From the NCBI RefSeq assembly GCF_014638005.1, contig NZ_BMFG01000001.1, forward strand, positions 124,001-188,000: 64,000 nt of DNA, read 5' to 3'. The position numbers were made by a program, and so were the translations under genes. This document shows positions 54,972 to 63,451 of this stretch, one piece after another (within the stretch, counting starts at the first letter, position 1; each line of letters starts with the position of its first letter). Origin of the DNA: Flavobacterium orientale. Its GTDB lineage: Bacteria > Bacteroidota > Bacteroidia > Flavobacteriales > Flavobacteriaceae. The notes under the pieces were generated by a model that saw only the letters and a program-made list of their open reading frames with translations, searched no databases and was not told the DNA's origin.

Positions 54972-56056
54972 TATTCTTTATTAAATACCTGAATTGCAGG
55001 TAAGGCGTTGTTTTCAAAATTCCAAAGAGCTTGGTTTTCCCAAGACGAACCATTGGTAGCTTGGCTTCCTCTGAAAGAAATCCACTCGGTTCCCCAATAG
55101 GCAAAACCTAATCCGTGGGGACTCTGTTTTAAACGGTTTTTAATTTCAAGTAAAAAGTTTTTTTGTCCTTCGGGGGTGGCAGGATAAGCCGGAATCAATT
55201 GGTCTTCTAAGCCAACGATGTTGTTTGTCCAGTCGTTCCATTGCAAGGTGAACGGATAGGCTGTTTCTGCCAAAAGCACTTTTTTATTGTGGGTTTGTCC
55301 CAATGTATTCATGGTTGAAGAAAGTGTTTCTAAATTTTTTCCATGCCAAATGGGATAATAGGATAAACCGATGTAGTCATAATCAACCGTAGTCATTTTG
55401 TTAAAAAACCATTCTGCACCGTTTAACCCTGCAAAATGCACCATGATTTTTGCTTGCGGACGAACGGAGCGAACGGTGGCACTTGCCGTTTGAAGTAGCT
55501 GAATACATTGGGCTTCATTGTTAATCAAATGGCCATCAGGGAAAAGTAATCCCACATTAATTTCATTGCCAATTTGGATGATGTCCGGTTGGATTTCATT
55601 CAGAAGCGATGTGGTATAGGTGGCTACTGCTGCTTTTAATTCTGTGAAATTTAACCCTTGCCACTCGGCAGGTTTTGCTTGATGACCCGGATCTGCCCAA
55701 GTATCGGAATAATGAACCGTAAGCCAAACTTTCATACCCGCTTGTTTCGCACGTTGGGAAAGAATTTTTGCTTCCACCAAACTCGAATGAATCGAAGATG
55801 GATTTTTCCACACTCGGATGCGGACTGTGTTGCAACCCGAATTTTTTAATGTGGTTAAGACGGCTTCGTTTTGTCCGTTATTTTTATAAACAGCTCCTGC
55901 ACCTTCTGCTTCGGGTAGAAATGAAAGGTCGGCAGCTCTGATGAAATTATCTTCAACGACCGGAATTTCTTCTTCAGGAGTTTTATCATTATCAGAACAA
56001 CTTACGAAAAGAAGTAAAGCGGGAATAATCAGAAAAAGTAAGTGTATTTTTTTCAT
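54971..56056 (-). CDS. GH53 arabinogalactan endo-beta-1,4-galactanase lipoprotein (copy 2)
   Basis: 361 aa. A lipoprotein signal (LLFLIIPALLLFVSCSDND) and an acidic linker place it on a membrane, likely surface-exposed. GH53 motifs: NTVRIRVWKNPSS, MKVWLTVHYSDTWADPGHQAKP, acid/base Glu in IIQIGNEINVGLLFPDG, nucleophile Glu in VLLAETAYPF and GLGFAYWGTEW. It shares only family motifs with copy 1, so the two may differ in chain-length preference. It follows galM by 6 nt. Confidence 0.92.
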   Translation of the reverse strand: MKKIHLLFLIIPALLLFVSCSDNDKTPEEEIPVVEDNFIRAADLSFLPEAEGAGAVYKNNGQNEAVLTTLKNSGCNTVRIRVWKNPSSIHSSLVEAKILSQRAKQAGMKVWLTVHYSDTWADPGHQAKPAEWQGLNFTELKAAVATYTTSLLNEIQPDIIQIGNEINVGLLFPDGHLINNEAQCIQLLQTASATVRSVRPQAKIMVHFAGLNGAEWFFNKMTTVDYDYIGLSYYPIWHGKNLETLSSTMNTLGQTHNKKVLLAETAYPFTLQWNDWTNNIVGLEDQLIPAYPATPEGQKNFLLEIKNRLKQSPHGLGFAYWGTEWISFRGSQATNGSSWENQALWNFENNALPAIQVFNKE

Positions 56057-56062
56057 AGTTTT

Positions 56063-57118
56063 TTAATTTATATGTTCAAAAGAAAAGATGGTTTGATGGT
56101 GGTAACGCTCTCCTTTTTTTAAAATAGCAGAAGGAAAATGAGCATGATTTGGTGCATCAGGAAAATTTTGTGTTTCAAAACATATCCCGCTTTTTGTATG
56201 ATAGGCTGCGTTTTCTTTTCCCTTAATCATTCCAAAACAATTACCACCCACATAAATATGCACTGCCGGTTGATTGGTTGTAATATTCATATTGATTTTT
56301 GTTTTATCACTGAAAAGCGAAGCAGTAATTTTTGCCTTTTGATCAATAACGAATGTTGTGTCAATTGAAGTAGGACATTTTTTTTGCTGCATGAAATCAA
56401 AAGGACAGTTTGCAGTATGTAAAAGATTTCCTGTTGGAATATTTAGTGTGTCAGTTTCAAGAACTTTAGCCGCATTCACAAGCAAAGATTGCTTTTCGAT
56501 ACTATTTTGATGACCTTCTAAATTGAAATAACTGTGTTGTGTTACATTTAAAATGGTATCCTCGGTTGCATGAGCATGATATTCTACCACTACTTGATTG
56601 TTTTCCGTCAATAGGTACGTAACTTCAATCGTCAAAATTCCAGGATAATTTTCTTCTTCGTTTTTACTTATATATTGTAAAGTAATAGATGGAGATTCTC
56701 CTTCAATTCTATTTTTTAAACTCCAAAATTGTTTACTTAAGCCGTCATTTCCACCATGAAGGTGATGATTACCATGATTTTTATGTAATTGAATTGTTTT
56801 TCCGTTTAAAATAAAAGAGCCTTCATTTATTCTTCCGGCATACCTGCCCACTACAGCTCCAAAATAAGGGGCGTTTGGCAAATTGAACGAGTCCACATAA
56901 GCTTGTAAAGTATCAAAGCCTAAAACTACATCGATTTTTTCTAGATTTGCGAGAGGCACTTTTATAGATGTAATGGTTGCTCCATAATTGATTACAGCCA
57001 ATTCCATCCCGTTTTTATTGGTCAAAGTATAACAAAAAACTTCTTTTCCGTCAGGAAGCAAACCGAAGGATTTCGTGTTTTTAGGGGAGGCAAATTGTGA
57101 ATAATTATTTTTTTGCAT
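56063..57118 (-). CDS. galM: Aldose 1-epimerase (mutarotase)
   Basis: 351 aa. Signature blocks: AVINYGATITSIKVP, YFGAVVGRYAGRINEGSF, HGGNDGLSKQFW with the catalytic His, VTQHSYFNLEG, and the closing Glu region GICFETQNFPDAPNHAHFPS. It converts beta-galactose from the hydrolases into the alpha form used by GalK. No signal peptide is seen, so it acts in the cytoplasm. First gene of the galactan operon. Confidence 0.94.
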   Translation of the reverse strand: MQKNNYSQFASPKNTKSFGLLPDGKEVFCYTLTNKNGMELAVINYGATITSIKVPLANLEKIDVVLGFDTLQAYVDSFNLPNAPYFGAVVGRYAGRINEGSFILNGKTIQLHKNHGNHHLHGGNDGLSKQFWSLKNRIEGESPSITLQYISKNEEENYPGILTIEVTYLLTENNQVVVEYHAHATEDTILNVTQHSYFNLEGHQNSIEKQSLLVNAAKVLETDTLNIPTGNLLHTANCPFDFMQQKKCPTSIDTTFVIDQKAKITASLFSDKTKINMNITTNQPAVHIYVGGNCFGMIKGKENAAYHTKSGICFETQNFPDAPNHAHFPSAILKKGERYHHQTIFSFEHIN

Positions 57119-57140
57119 GCTATTTTTATAGATATGCTAA

Positions 57141-57148
57141 CAAAATTA
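57141..57148 (-). promoter_or_regulatory. -7 box for the galactan operon
   Basis: On the minus strand this reads TAATTTTG, an exact TAnnTTTG match, 22 nt before the galM ATG. There is no TTG at -33, so an activator may be needed. Confidence 0.6.
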
Positions 57149-57170
57149 GAAAAGTTTTGTTGTTTATCAT

Positions 57171-57207
57171 ACCAGTACCTACCAGTTTTTGTAACTTGCC
57201 CACCAGT
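57171..57207. promoter_or_regulatory. Triple ACCAGT direct repeat, candidate GntR operator
   Basis: ACCAGT at 57171-57176, 57181-57186 and 57202-57207, that is 10 and 21 bp apart, so all on one face of the DNA. They lie between the divergent galM and GntR genes and upstream of the galM -7 box. Confidence 0.55.
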
Positions 57208-57219
57208 TAATTCCTTTTT

Positions 57220-58218
57220 ATGAAACTAATAAGCTTAGAGACTCAGTCAGGTATTCCAAAATACAAACAAATTATTTCGTCTGTAGAAATTGCTATAGCA
57301 GAAAATCGTTTAAATAGAGGAGATCAATTGCCATCCGTTAATAAATTGTGTTTGGAATTCTCCATTTCAAGAGATACTGTTTTGTTAGCCTATGATGAGC
57401 TCAAAAAACGTGGAATTGTATTTGCCATTCTTGGGAAAGGGTATTACATAAAAAGCACCGAATTTAGCTTTGAGCACCGCTATTTTGTTTTGTTTGATGA
57501 ATTGAATGCCTTTAAAGAAAATTTATATAATTCTTTTTTAGAAGCAATTGATAATCGGGCACAAATTGATATTTTCTTTCATCATTTTAATTTGGACATG
57601 TTTCGAAAGTTAATTAATGAAAGTAATGGAAATTATTCCAAATATATTATCATGCCCACTAATTTAAAAGGAGCGGCTGCCATTATAAAAACATTGCCTA
57701 AAAATGATGTTTATATTTTGGATCAAACCAATGATGAACTGAGTGGATATCCTTCGGTGCATCAAAATTTTGTGAAAGACGTTTTTTCCGCTTTAGTGAA
57801 AGCCAAACTTTTGTTGAAAAAGTATGAACGCTTGGTTTTGATTTTTCCGGGATTCAAAGAACCATTGGGAATGGTGGAAGGGTTTGAGAAATTTGGTGCT
57901 GATTTTTTATTTGAAAATACAATTATTCCAAATTTTGAGCATCAAATTATAAAAAAAGGGACTGTTTATATTATTCCCAATGACCGGCATTTGGTAGAAG
58001 TAATTGAACAAGCTAAAAAGCAAGAGTTACAGATTGGTTTGGATTATGGGATTATTTCCTATAATGATACGCCTTTAAAAAAGGTAGTAGAAAATGGAAT
58101 TACTACGATTTCAACTGATTTTACAGCAATGGGATTGCTATTGGCTGAAATGATTTTGAACAACAAAAAAGATAAAATAGAAAATCAAAGCGACTTACTA
58201 ATCAGAAAGTCGCTTTAA
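57220..58218 (+). CDS. GntR-family regulator of the galactan operon
   Basis: 332 aa. N-terminal winged helix-turn-helix of the GntR type (YKQIISSVEIAIAENRLNRGDQLPSVNKLCLEFSISRDTVLLAYDELKKRGIV), then a LacI-like periplasmic-binding fold (VFSALVKAKLLLKKYERLVLIFPGFKEPLGMVEGF; GLDYGIISYNDTPLKKVVENGITTISTDF). This combination binds a sugar as effector. It is divergent from galM with a 101-bp gap that holds three ACCAGT sites. Whether it activates or represses is unknown. Confidence 0.9.
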   Translation: MKLISLETQSGIPKYKQIISSVEIAIAENRLNRGDQLPSVNKLCLEFSISRDTVLLAYDELKKRGIVFAILGKGYYIKSTEFSFEHRYFVLFDELNAFKENLYNSFLEAIDNRAQIDIFFHHFNLDMFRKLINESNGNYSKYIIMPTNLKGAAAIIKTLPKNDVYILDQTNDELSGYPSVHQNFVKDVFSALVKAKLLLKKYERLVLIFPGFKEPLGMVEGFEKFGADFLFENTIIPNFEHQIIKKGTVYIIPNDRHLVEVIEQAKKQELQIGLDYGIISYNDTPLKKVVENGITTISTDFTAMGLLLAEMILNNKKDKIENQSDLLIRKSL

Positions 58219-58229
58219 TGTTTTTATAT

Positions 58230-58682
58230 TTATTCTGCTGCTACTAGTTTGCTGGCACTACGGTATACAAACTCATTATAGATATGTCTGCGTGCAAAAC
58301 GAGCAGGCGATTCCGCATTCACCAATTTGATATAAGTAACTTTGGGTACGCCAAAATATTCAAACGAATTTCCGTCTAAAAAGTTGATGTATAAAACTCC
58401 GTTTTCGAAATAAAAATCAAGAATTCCAGAAGTTGTTGTCGTTTTTACATACTCTTCTTTTACTTTCTCTTGAGTTTCAGGTGCGATACTTACTAAAAAG
58501 TGGTAGGCTTCAATAATTTCTTTACTGCGTTCTTCAGCGGCATGGCGTTCATCAGCATCAGCAATGGTGTCAGGATGAATGTCTTTCATGCTGTTGCGGT
58601 AAATAGTTTTTAATTCCTTAAGGGTTGCTGTTTTAGTAACATCAAGCAATTTTCGGTATTCTGAGATTTTCTTCGAATTCAT
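58230..58682 (-). CDS. DnaJ-like plus KTSC domain protein
   Basis: 150 aa. The first ~65 residues are a J-domain (YRKLLDVTKTATLKELKTIYRNSMKDIHPDT) with the HPD motif that stimulates Hsp70 ATPase. The C-terminal ~55 residues (LDFYFENGVLYINFLDGNSFEYFGVPKVTYIKLVNAESPARFARRHIYNEF) are a KTSC domain, although the naming residues are not fully kept. The KTSC domain is of unknown function and often follows lysyl-tRNA synthetase. No signal or membrane part is seen. Confidence 0.8.
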   Translation of the reverse strand: MNSKKISEYRKLLDVTKTATLKELKTIYRNSMKDIHPDTIADADERHAAEERSKEIIEAYHFLVSIAPETQEKVKEEYVKTTTTSGILDFYFENGVLYINFLDGNSFEYFGVPKVTYIKLVNAESPARFARRHIYNEFVYRSASKLVAAE

Positions 58683-58802
58683 AAGTTAACTGTACATTCG
58701 TGATTGTTCACGATTTAAATTTTTTGCAAAAGTAGTCTTTTTATTTTACTATTCACCATAAAAGTAGCGACCAACCCTTTGGTAGTGAAATCGTTTTCAA
58801 TC

Positions 58803-58835
58803 AAAAAGGCAAGGAATGTATCCTTGCCTTTTATT
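58803..58835 (-). terminator. Terminator after the OmpA-family gene
   Basis: Stem AAGGCAAGGA with TCCTTGCCTT (58806-58815 and 58821-58830), 5-nt loop; a T-run follows on the minus strand. Confidence 0.85.
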
Positions 58836-58856
58836 TTAATTGTGTTTTTTGGCGTT

Positions 58857-60863
58857 TTATTTTGCCGGAAAAATATCGATAATTACTGTACGATTATAAA
58901 ATCGTTCTTCAGGAAGTTTGTTGTCAAAAGGAGATAAAGCTTCATTTTCACCATTTCCTTTAACTGTGAAAGTCACATCTTTTCTTCCCGCTTTTAATAA
59001 GCTGTTTTCCAAAATTTGTTTTACATCATTTGCTCTAGCCAAAGATAATACTTGATTATTTGCAGCATCACCAATCACATCAGTATAACCATTTATAACT
59101 ACCCGTCCGTTTGAAGGGATTTTTGGAGTTACAATTTTTGATAAATAATCTTCATAGATTTTAATTGCTTCCGAATTGTTGAAATCATAAATTACACTAT
59201 AACGCATGCTTTCTTCGTTAACTGAAGGTTTCCAAAGCACTACATGAGCTTCTTTATCTTCTCTCACAATTTGACCATCAGGAGTAGTTGCTATCATAGA
59301 AATGGTATAATGACCTTGTTCACGAGTTCCTAAAATAGTTTTAGTTGGAATGCTGGCCGATTCTTCTGTATAAGGGCCGTATTTTTGAATAGTCCCTTTT
59401 TCATCTTTTACTTCTACATTCCAAAATTTGAAAGCCTCTTTAGCACCCGGTAAATCAAAAGTAACATAGCTACTTTGTGGGGCTACTTTTGGACCTGTTA
59501 AAACTATTGGTTTCAATGGAGCATTTGATCCACTTTGAAATTCCATCAATAATTCAGGAGAGCTACTTTCAATAGAAACTCTTCGGTCACCTTGACGTAA
59601 TAATTCCAGTTCTAATGTTCCACCAACTTGTTCTGATGGTAATTTAGGTTTTGTTCTACCTTCAACTGTTATTCTTGCCGGAGCAATTTCAAACACAGAA
59701 GTTAAATACGATTTAACCGACTCTGCCATTACTTTTGCGTCTTCAGGTCCTTTTTCTGATGAACCAACCAATTTGATTGTAGTAGATGGGTTTTTTTGCA
59801 TACGATCACCTAAAATATTCAAGATGTTATAATAGACAACCATTCCACGATCAGAGCGACCAGAAAGATTGATTGGCTTGGTTGTTTCCAACTGATCTTC
59901 TTTAAAATCCTTAACTTGATTTTTGTTTAACAACACATATCGTGAAGGAATTTCTGTAGAGCCTAAATCAAAAAACACATAGTTTCTCAATGGAAAAGTC
60001 TCACTTACACTTGGTGAAGTATTTTCATTGCTTGGTGAATTAACACTAAAAGCATAAGGTTTGATTGTAGGTTCTTTTGTCAACGATTCAATTTCTTTTC
60101 CTTGACCAAATTTTAAAACGGCACCAACTCTAAGCGTTGAAACATTCCATGATTCAGATGAACGCGGGTTTTGTCCAAAATAAGGGTGAAAAGCAACATA
60201 AGGAGACACTACAAATTGTGTTTTGTTCTTTACTGAAGAAAGCATGATATCATATCCCATTCCAACTTGCATGGAAATTATTGATTCTCTTGTATCGCTA
60301 AAATCACCTCTTACTGCCGGTGTTGGTTCTTGATCAGGAAAATCAGGGTTTATTCCTAATTGATATCGGAATGAATTTTCAAGATTGAAAGCAAAACGAG
60401 GACCTCCATAAATATAAAAATCATTTCTAAAAGGAGCGATTCTTAAACTTGGCTCAATAGTAAGATAGGTAGTTTTTGTTTTTAAGTCGGCCGGACAATT
60501 ACAAACGGTCATCACCTGATCAAAAGAAGCACTTCGGTCGTCAAAGCCTGCTTGAAAGATAAAACCTAGAACCGTTTTTGGTTTATAATATTCGATAGAA
60601 GGAGCGATGAATAACCCTGAACCAAAACCATTGTGAAATGCAGCAGGCACAGTTAAATCAGCATTTAAATTTTGTGTGGTACCACGATAAAAGTTCAAAT
60701 TAGAACCGGCTGCTACACCAAAATACCAACTTGGTCGTGTAAAAACTGTCTCCTGTGCCTGAGATGAAAATTGAACTCCCATTATAAAAACAAGTAGCAT
60801 AATGACGCTCTGTTTTTTTAAACTTGAATAGGATGTTTTTGTTAATTTAATATTATTGTTCAT
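58857..60863 (-). CDS. OmpA-family outer-membrane protein
   Basis: 668 aa from the ATG at 60863; an ATG 36 nt upstream lies inside a hairpin and is less likely. N-terminal signal (SVIMLLVFIMGVQFSSQAQ), then a beta-barrel-like half (SWYFGVAAGSNLNFY, IAPFRNDFYIYGGPRFAFN) and two linker domains. The C-terminal OmpA/MotB peptidoglycan-binding domain is VVINGYTDVIGDAANNQVLSLARANDVKQIL. It anchors the outer membrane to the cell wall. It is downstream of the ice-binding-like gene, with a terminator between them. Confidence 0.88.
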   Translation of the reverse strand: MNNNIKLTKTSYSSLKKQSVIMLLVFIMGVQFSSQAQETVFTRPSWYFGVAAGSNLNFYRGTTQNLNADLTVPAAFHNGFGSGLFIAPSIEYYKPKTVLGFIFQAGFDDRSASFDQVMTVCNCPADLKTKTTYLTIEPSLRIAPFRNDFYIYGGPRFAFNLENSFRYQLGINPDFPDQEPTPAVRGDFSDTRESIISMQVGMGYDIMLSSVKNKTQFVVSPYVAFHPYFGQNPRSSESWNVSTLRVGAVLKFGQGKEIESLTKEPTIKPYAFSVNSPSNENTSPSVSETFPLRNYVFFDLGSTEIPSRYVLLNKNQVKDFKEDQLETTKPINLSGRSDRGMVVYYNILNILGDRMQKNPSTTIKLVGSSEKGPEDAKVMAESVKSYLTSVFEIAPARITVEGRTKPKLPSEQVGGTLELELLRQGDRRVSIESSSPELLMEFQSGSNAPLKPIVLTGPKVAPQSSYVTFDLPGAKEAFKFWNVEVKDEKGTIQKYGPYTEESASIPTKTILGTREQGHYTISMIATTPDGQIVREDKEAHVVLWKPSVNEESMRYSVIYDFNNSEAIKIYEDYLSKIVTPKIPSNGRVVINGYTDVIGDAANNQVLSLARANDVKQILENSLLKAGRKDVTFTVKGNGENEALSPFDNKLPEERFYNRTVIIDIFPAK

Positions 60864-60884
60864 TGTAATGAAATTATAGTTGTT

Positions 60885-60925
60885 AAAAAAGGGTTTCAAA
60901 CACCTTGGTGATTAAAACCCTTTTG
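60885..60925 (-). terminator. Terminator between the ice-binding-like gene and the OmpA gene
   Basis: Stem GGGTTT (60891-60896) with AAACCC (60915-60920), extended by A/T pairs, and an inner CACCTTGGTG. T-runs lie on both sides. Confidence 0.75.
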
Positions 60926-60930
60926 TTTTT

Positions 60931-62715
60931 TTAGTTAGGTACGTTTATCGTTGTGTTAACCATAGTTACTGAAGCAACCAAAGAAATAGCTCTACCATTA
61001 AGAACGGTTTGCACTGTGTTTCCAGCGGTAGATAAAGTTACACCAGAGTTTGTTACAATGGTTCCCACCATTACACCACCACCGGCACTATTAATTATTG
61101 CTGTACTTCCCACTTGCCAAAACACATTTGAAGCAGAAGCTCCATTGATTAGGTTGACACTTTTTGCACCGGTTGGTCCGGCGATTCCAACTGTTAATCC
61201 TGAAGCTGTTTGGAAAACCCAAACGGCATTTGGATCGCCTTGAGCATCTAAAGTCAAGTTACCATTCGAAATATTAAAAGTGCCACTGTTTGATTTATAA
61301 ACTCCCGGAGCTAAAGTCAATCCTCCCAATTCACCTGCACCCGGATCAATTCCGCCAGGCATTGCAGCTGGAGATAAGGCAATGTATAATGCATTGGCAT
61401 CAAGCAAGGCTTGTTGAGCAATAGCAAAAGTAGTAGCATTACCCGGTGTTGGAGGGGCAGTATATATTCCGCCTGAAACTAGACCAACATTTAACGGTGT
61501 TTCTGTATAAATAGCACCTGTTAAACCATCGTGAAATCCAGTAACTAAGGTAGAAGCTGCAGTTGTTGCAATGCCTCCATTGATAATTACAGTGTTTATT
61601 CCTTGATTGGTAACGCCCGCATTTCCGCCAAAACTGGCGATATCGTCAAGCGAGCCTATATCAGGAATTCCTGCGGCACTTCCAATAGTTGTAAAACTCC
61701 AAACATAATTAGCAGTTAAGCCATTTCCAGTTGGATTTTGAGCACCAGTAGTAATGGTCGCCGTATAGGTAGTGTTTTCAAGCAAAGCTGAGGTAGGAGT
61801 AAAACTTACCATAGCACCTGTAAAACTAAAAGATACCGGAACCAAAGTTGTTCCGTTCATTAAAGTAAATGTACTGTTGTTAATAGTGGTAGGATTCATT
61901 ACTTCACTAAATGTAGCTCTAATCACTTTATTCAAAGAAACATTTGTAGCATTGTTCAAAGGATCAGTAAAAACTACAAATGGAGCAACGATTGCACCTG
62001 TTGTGAACGTCCATTCATAATCACTTGCCATTGTTACACCAGATAAATTTTGTACACCACTTGCTATTATAGCAGTATAGGTTGTGTTTGGAAGTAAATT
62101 TACTGTTGGAGTAAAAGTTACTAAGGCACCAAAATAGTCAAATGTAACAGGAACAGCAGTTGTGCCGTTCATTAAAGAAAATGTAGCGTTTGTAATTGAC
62201 AAAGGATTCATCGCTTCACTGAATGTAGCCGTGATAACTTTGTTTAAAGGAACACCGGTTGCTTCATCAATAGGATCGGTTGCTAAAACAATTGGTCGTA
62301 TAGTGATGCCTGTTGTGAAACTCCAAACATAAGCAACTTGTAATGCGTTTCCTTCTTGATCTTTTACAGTTGTTTTAATTCTACCTGTATAGGTAGTGTC
62401 TTCGGATAGGTTGTTAGAGGGAGTAAATTTTACAGTAGTACCTGATGCATCATCTTCAAATGTAATCGTTCCTTCAATAGGAGACAATCCTTCAATTGTG
62501 AACGATTCATTTGTAATTGTAGACGTTCTCATTTGTTTGTTAAACGTCACAGAGATTACCTGATCAAAAGGAACATTTAATGCACCATTAGTCGGAATAG
62601 TAGAAGTTACCAAAGGACATAAACCACTTACAGCAATCTCTTCGTCGTCAGAACAAGATTGAAATAGCACGATAACGGCCAAGGTTAAAATCTTAAAAAA
62701 GTTTTTTGTTTTCAT
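60931..62715 (-). CDS. Ice-binding-like (DUF3494) lipoprotein with Big_5 Ig-like domains
   Basis: 594 aa. Lipoprotein signal (FFKILTLAVIVLFQSCSDDEE). Three Ig-like Big_5 repeats at about 33-135, 140-240 and 243-345 share the pattern VPLNKVITATFSEAMNP, then FTP...L.NTTYTA.I. The C-terminal ~235 residues are a DUF3494 ice-binding-type domain: GELGGLTLAPGVYKSNSG, LTLDAQGDPNAVWVFQ, ASNVFWQVGSTA and GTIVTNSGVTL. The family contains proven ice-binding proteins, but many members are untested. It is the only gene of this kind in the window. Confidence 0.9.
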   Translation of the reverse strand: MKTKNFFKILTLAVIVLFQSCSDDEEIAVSGLCPLVTSTIPTNGALNVPFDQVISVTFNKQMRTSTITNESFTIEGLSPIEGTITFEDDASGTTVKFTPSNNLSEDTTYTGRIKTTVKDQEGNALQVAYVWSFTTGITIRPIVLATDPIDEATGVPLNKVITATFSEAMNPLSITNATFSLMNGTTAVPVTFDYFGALVTFTPTVNLLPNTTYTAIIASGVQNLSGVTMASDYEWTFTTGAIVAPFVVFTDPLNNATNVSLNKVIRATFSEVMNPTTINNSTFTLMNGTTLVPVSFSFTGAMVSFTPTSALLENTTYTATITTGAQNPTGNGLTANYVWSFTTIGSAAGIPDIGSLDDIASFGGNAGVTNQGINTVIINGGIATTAASTLVTGFHDGLTGAIYTETPLNVGLVSGGIYTAPPTPGNATTFAIAQQALLDANALYIALSPAAMPGGIDPGAGELGGLTLAPGVYKSNSGTFNISNGNLTLDAQGDPNAVWVFQTASGLTVGIAGPTGAKSVNLINGASASNVFWQVGSTAIINSAGGGVMVGTIVTNSGVTLSTAGNTVQTVLNGRAISLVASVTMVNTTINVPN

Positions 62716-62841
62716 TATTTATTAGGTTAAATTATAGATTGGGGAATGAACCATAATCCACAACAAAGGTTGCCTAATAAATAAGTGATGTTGTTACACA
62801 ATTAGTGTTTTAAATTATACAATTCAGGTTTGTTGCATGTG

Positions 62842-63045
62842 TCATGATTTTTTTTTCAAAAATGTTACCAATCCTGCAACAGCTAGAACACCACCGATAA
62901 TCATGCTTATCATTCCTTTATTATCTGTTTTGCCAAACAATTCACCAATTTGAGAACTAGCGGAATCCATGTGATTCATGCCATAAATAAGTAGAGCTAC
63001 ACCAACGCCGATAAGTACCAGGCTAATAATTTTTTTAGAATCCAT
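62842..63045 (-). CDS. DUF3185 small membrane protein
   Basis: 67 aa with two membrane helices (IISLVLIGVGVALLIYGMN and MISMIIGGVLAVAGLVTFL) and a short polar loop DSASSQIGELFGKTDNKG. This is the DUF3185 layout, of unknown function. It stands alone, 126 nt upstream of the ice-binding-like gene. Confidence 0.78.
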   Translation of the reverse strand: MDSKKIISLVLIGVGVALLIYGMNHMDSASSQIGELFGKTDNKGMISMIIGGVLAVAGLVTFLKKKS

Positions 63046-63234
63046 GATTGAAGTTTTAGAAGTTATTAGTTAGCAAGGTAGGGTATTATTTAATAGGGGA
63101 ATGATTTAATTTCTTTTTCGGAACTTTTTAAATAAAAAAAAAGAACCAATTTCTTGATTCTCTTTGCTTAGTAGTGTGAGTTTAAATCTTACCTGTGTCC
63201 GTCTGGGCTGATATGAGCCTTCCGATTTATGTAA

Positions 63235-63264
63235 TAAAAAAAGCTTCATATTTCTATGAAGCTT
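63235..63264 (-). terminator. Terminator of the tRNA gene
   Basis: Stem AAGCTTCATA (63241-63250) with TATGAAGCTT (63255-63264), 4-nt loop. On the minus strand it is followed by six T, 8 nt after the tRNA 3' end. Confidence 0.9.
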
Positions 63265-63272
63265 AATTCTAG

Positions 63273-63345
<73 letters not shown>

Positions 63346-63357
63346 ATGTTTCGGGTG

Positions 63358-63387
63358 CAAATATACAACCTTTTTATACAATTGCAA
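63358..63387 (-). promoter_or_regulatory. Promoter of the initiator tRNA
   Basis: On the minus strand TATATTTG (63358-63365) is an exact -7 box and TTG (63385-63387) sits 19 bp upstream. The -7 box ends 12 nt before the mature tRNA 5' end. Confidence 0.7.
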
Positions 63388-63410
63388 TATTTTTTTTAAT
63401 TATTGTGTTT

Positions 63411-63438
63411 TTTGATCGTTGTAATTTGGGTATATTTG
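63411..63438 (+). promoter_or_regulatory. Promoter of the AGCS symporter gene
   Basis: TTTG at 63411-63414, 16-bp spacer, then TATATTTG at 63431-63438. The ATG is 14 nt further on. Confidence 0.75.
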
Positions 63439-63451
63439 AGAAACAAATCAC

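Noticed and set aside
63181..63232. Possible second RNA gene before the tRNA terminator
   Set aside because: A GC-richer stretch with CTGGGCTGATATGAGCC was inspected, but it does not fold into a tRNA and has no promoter.
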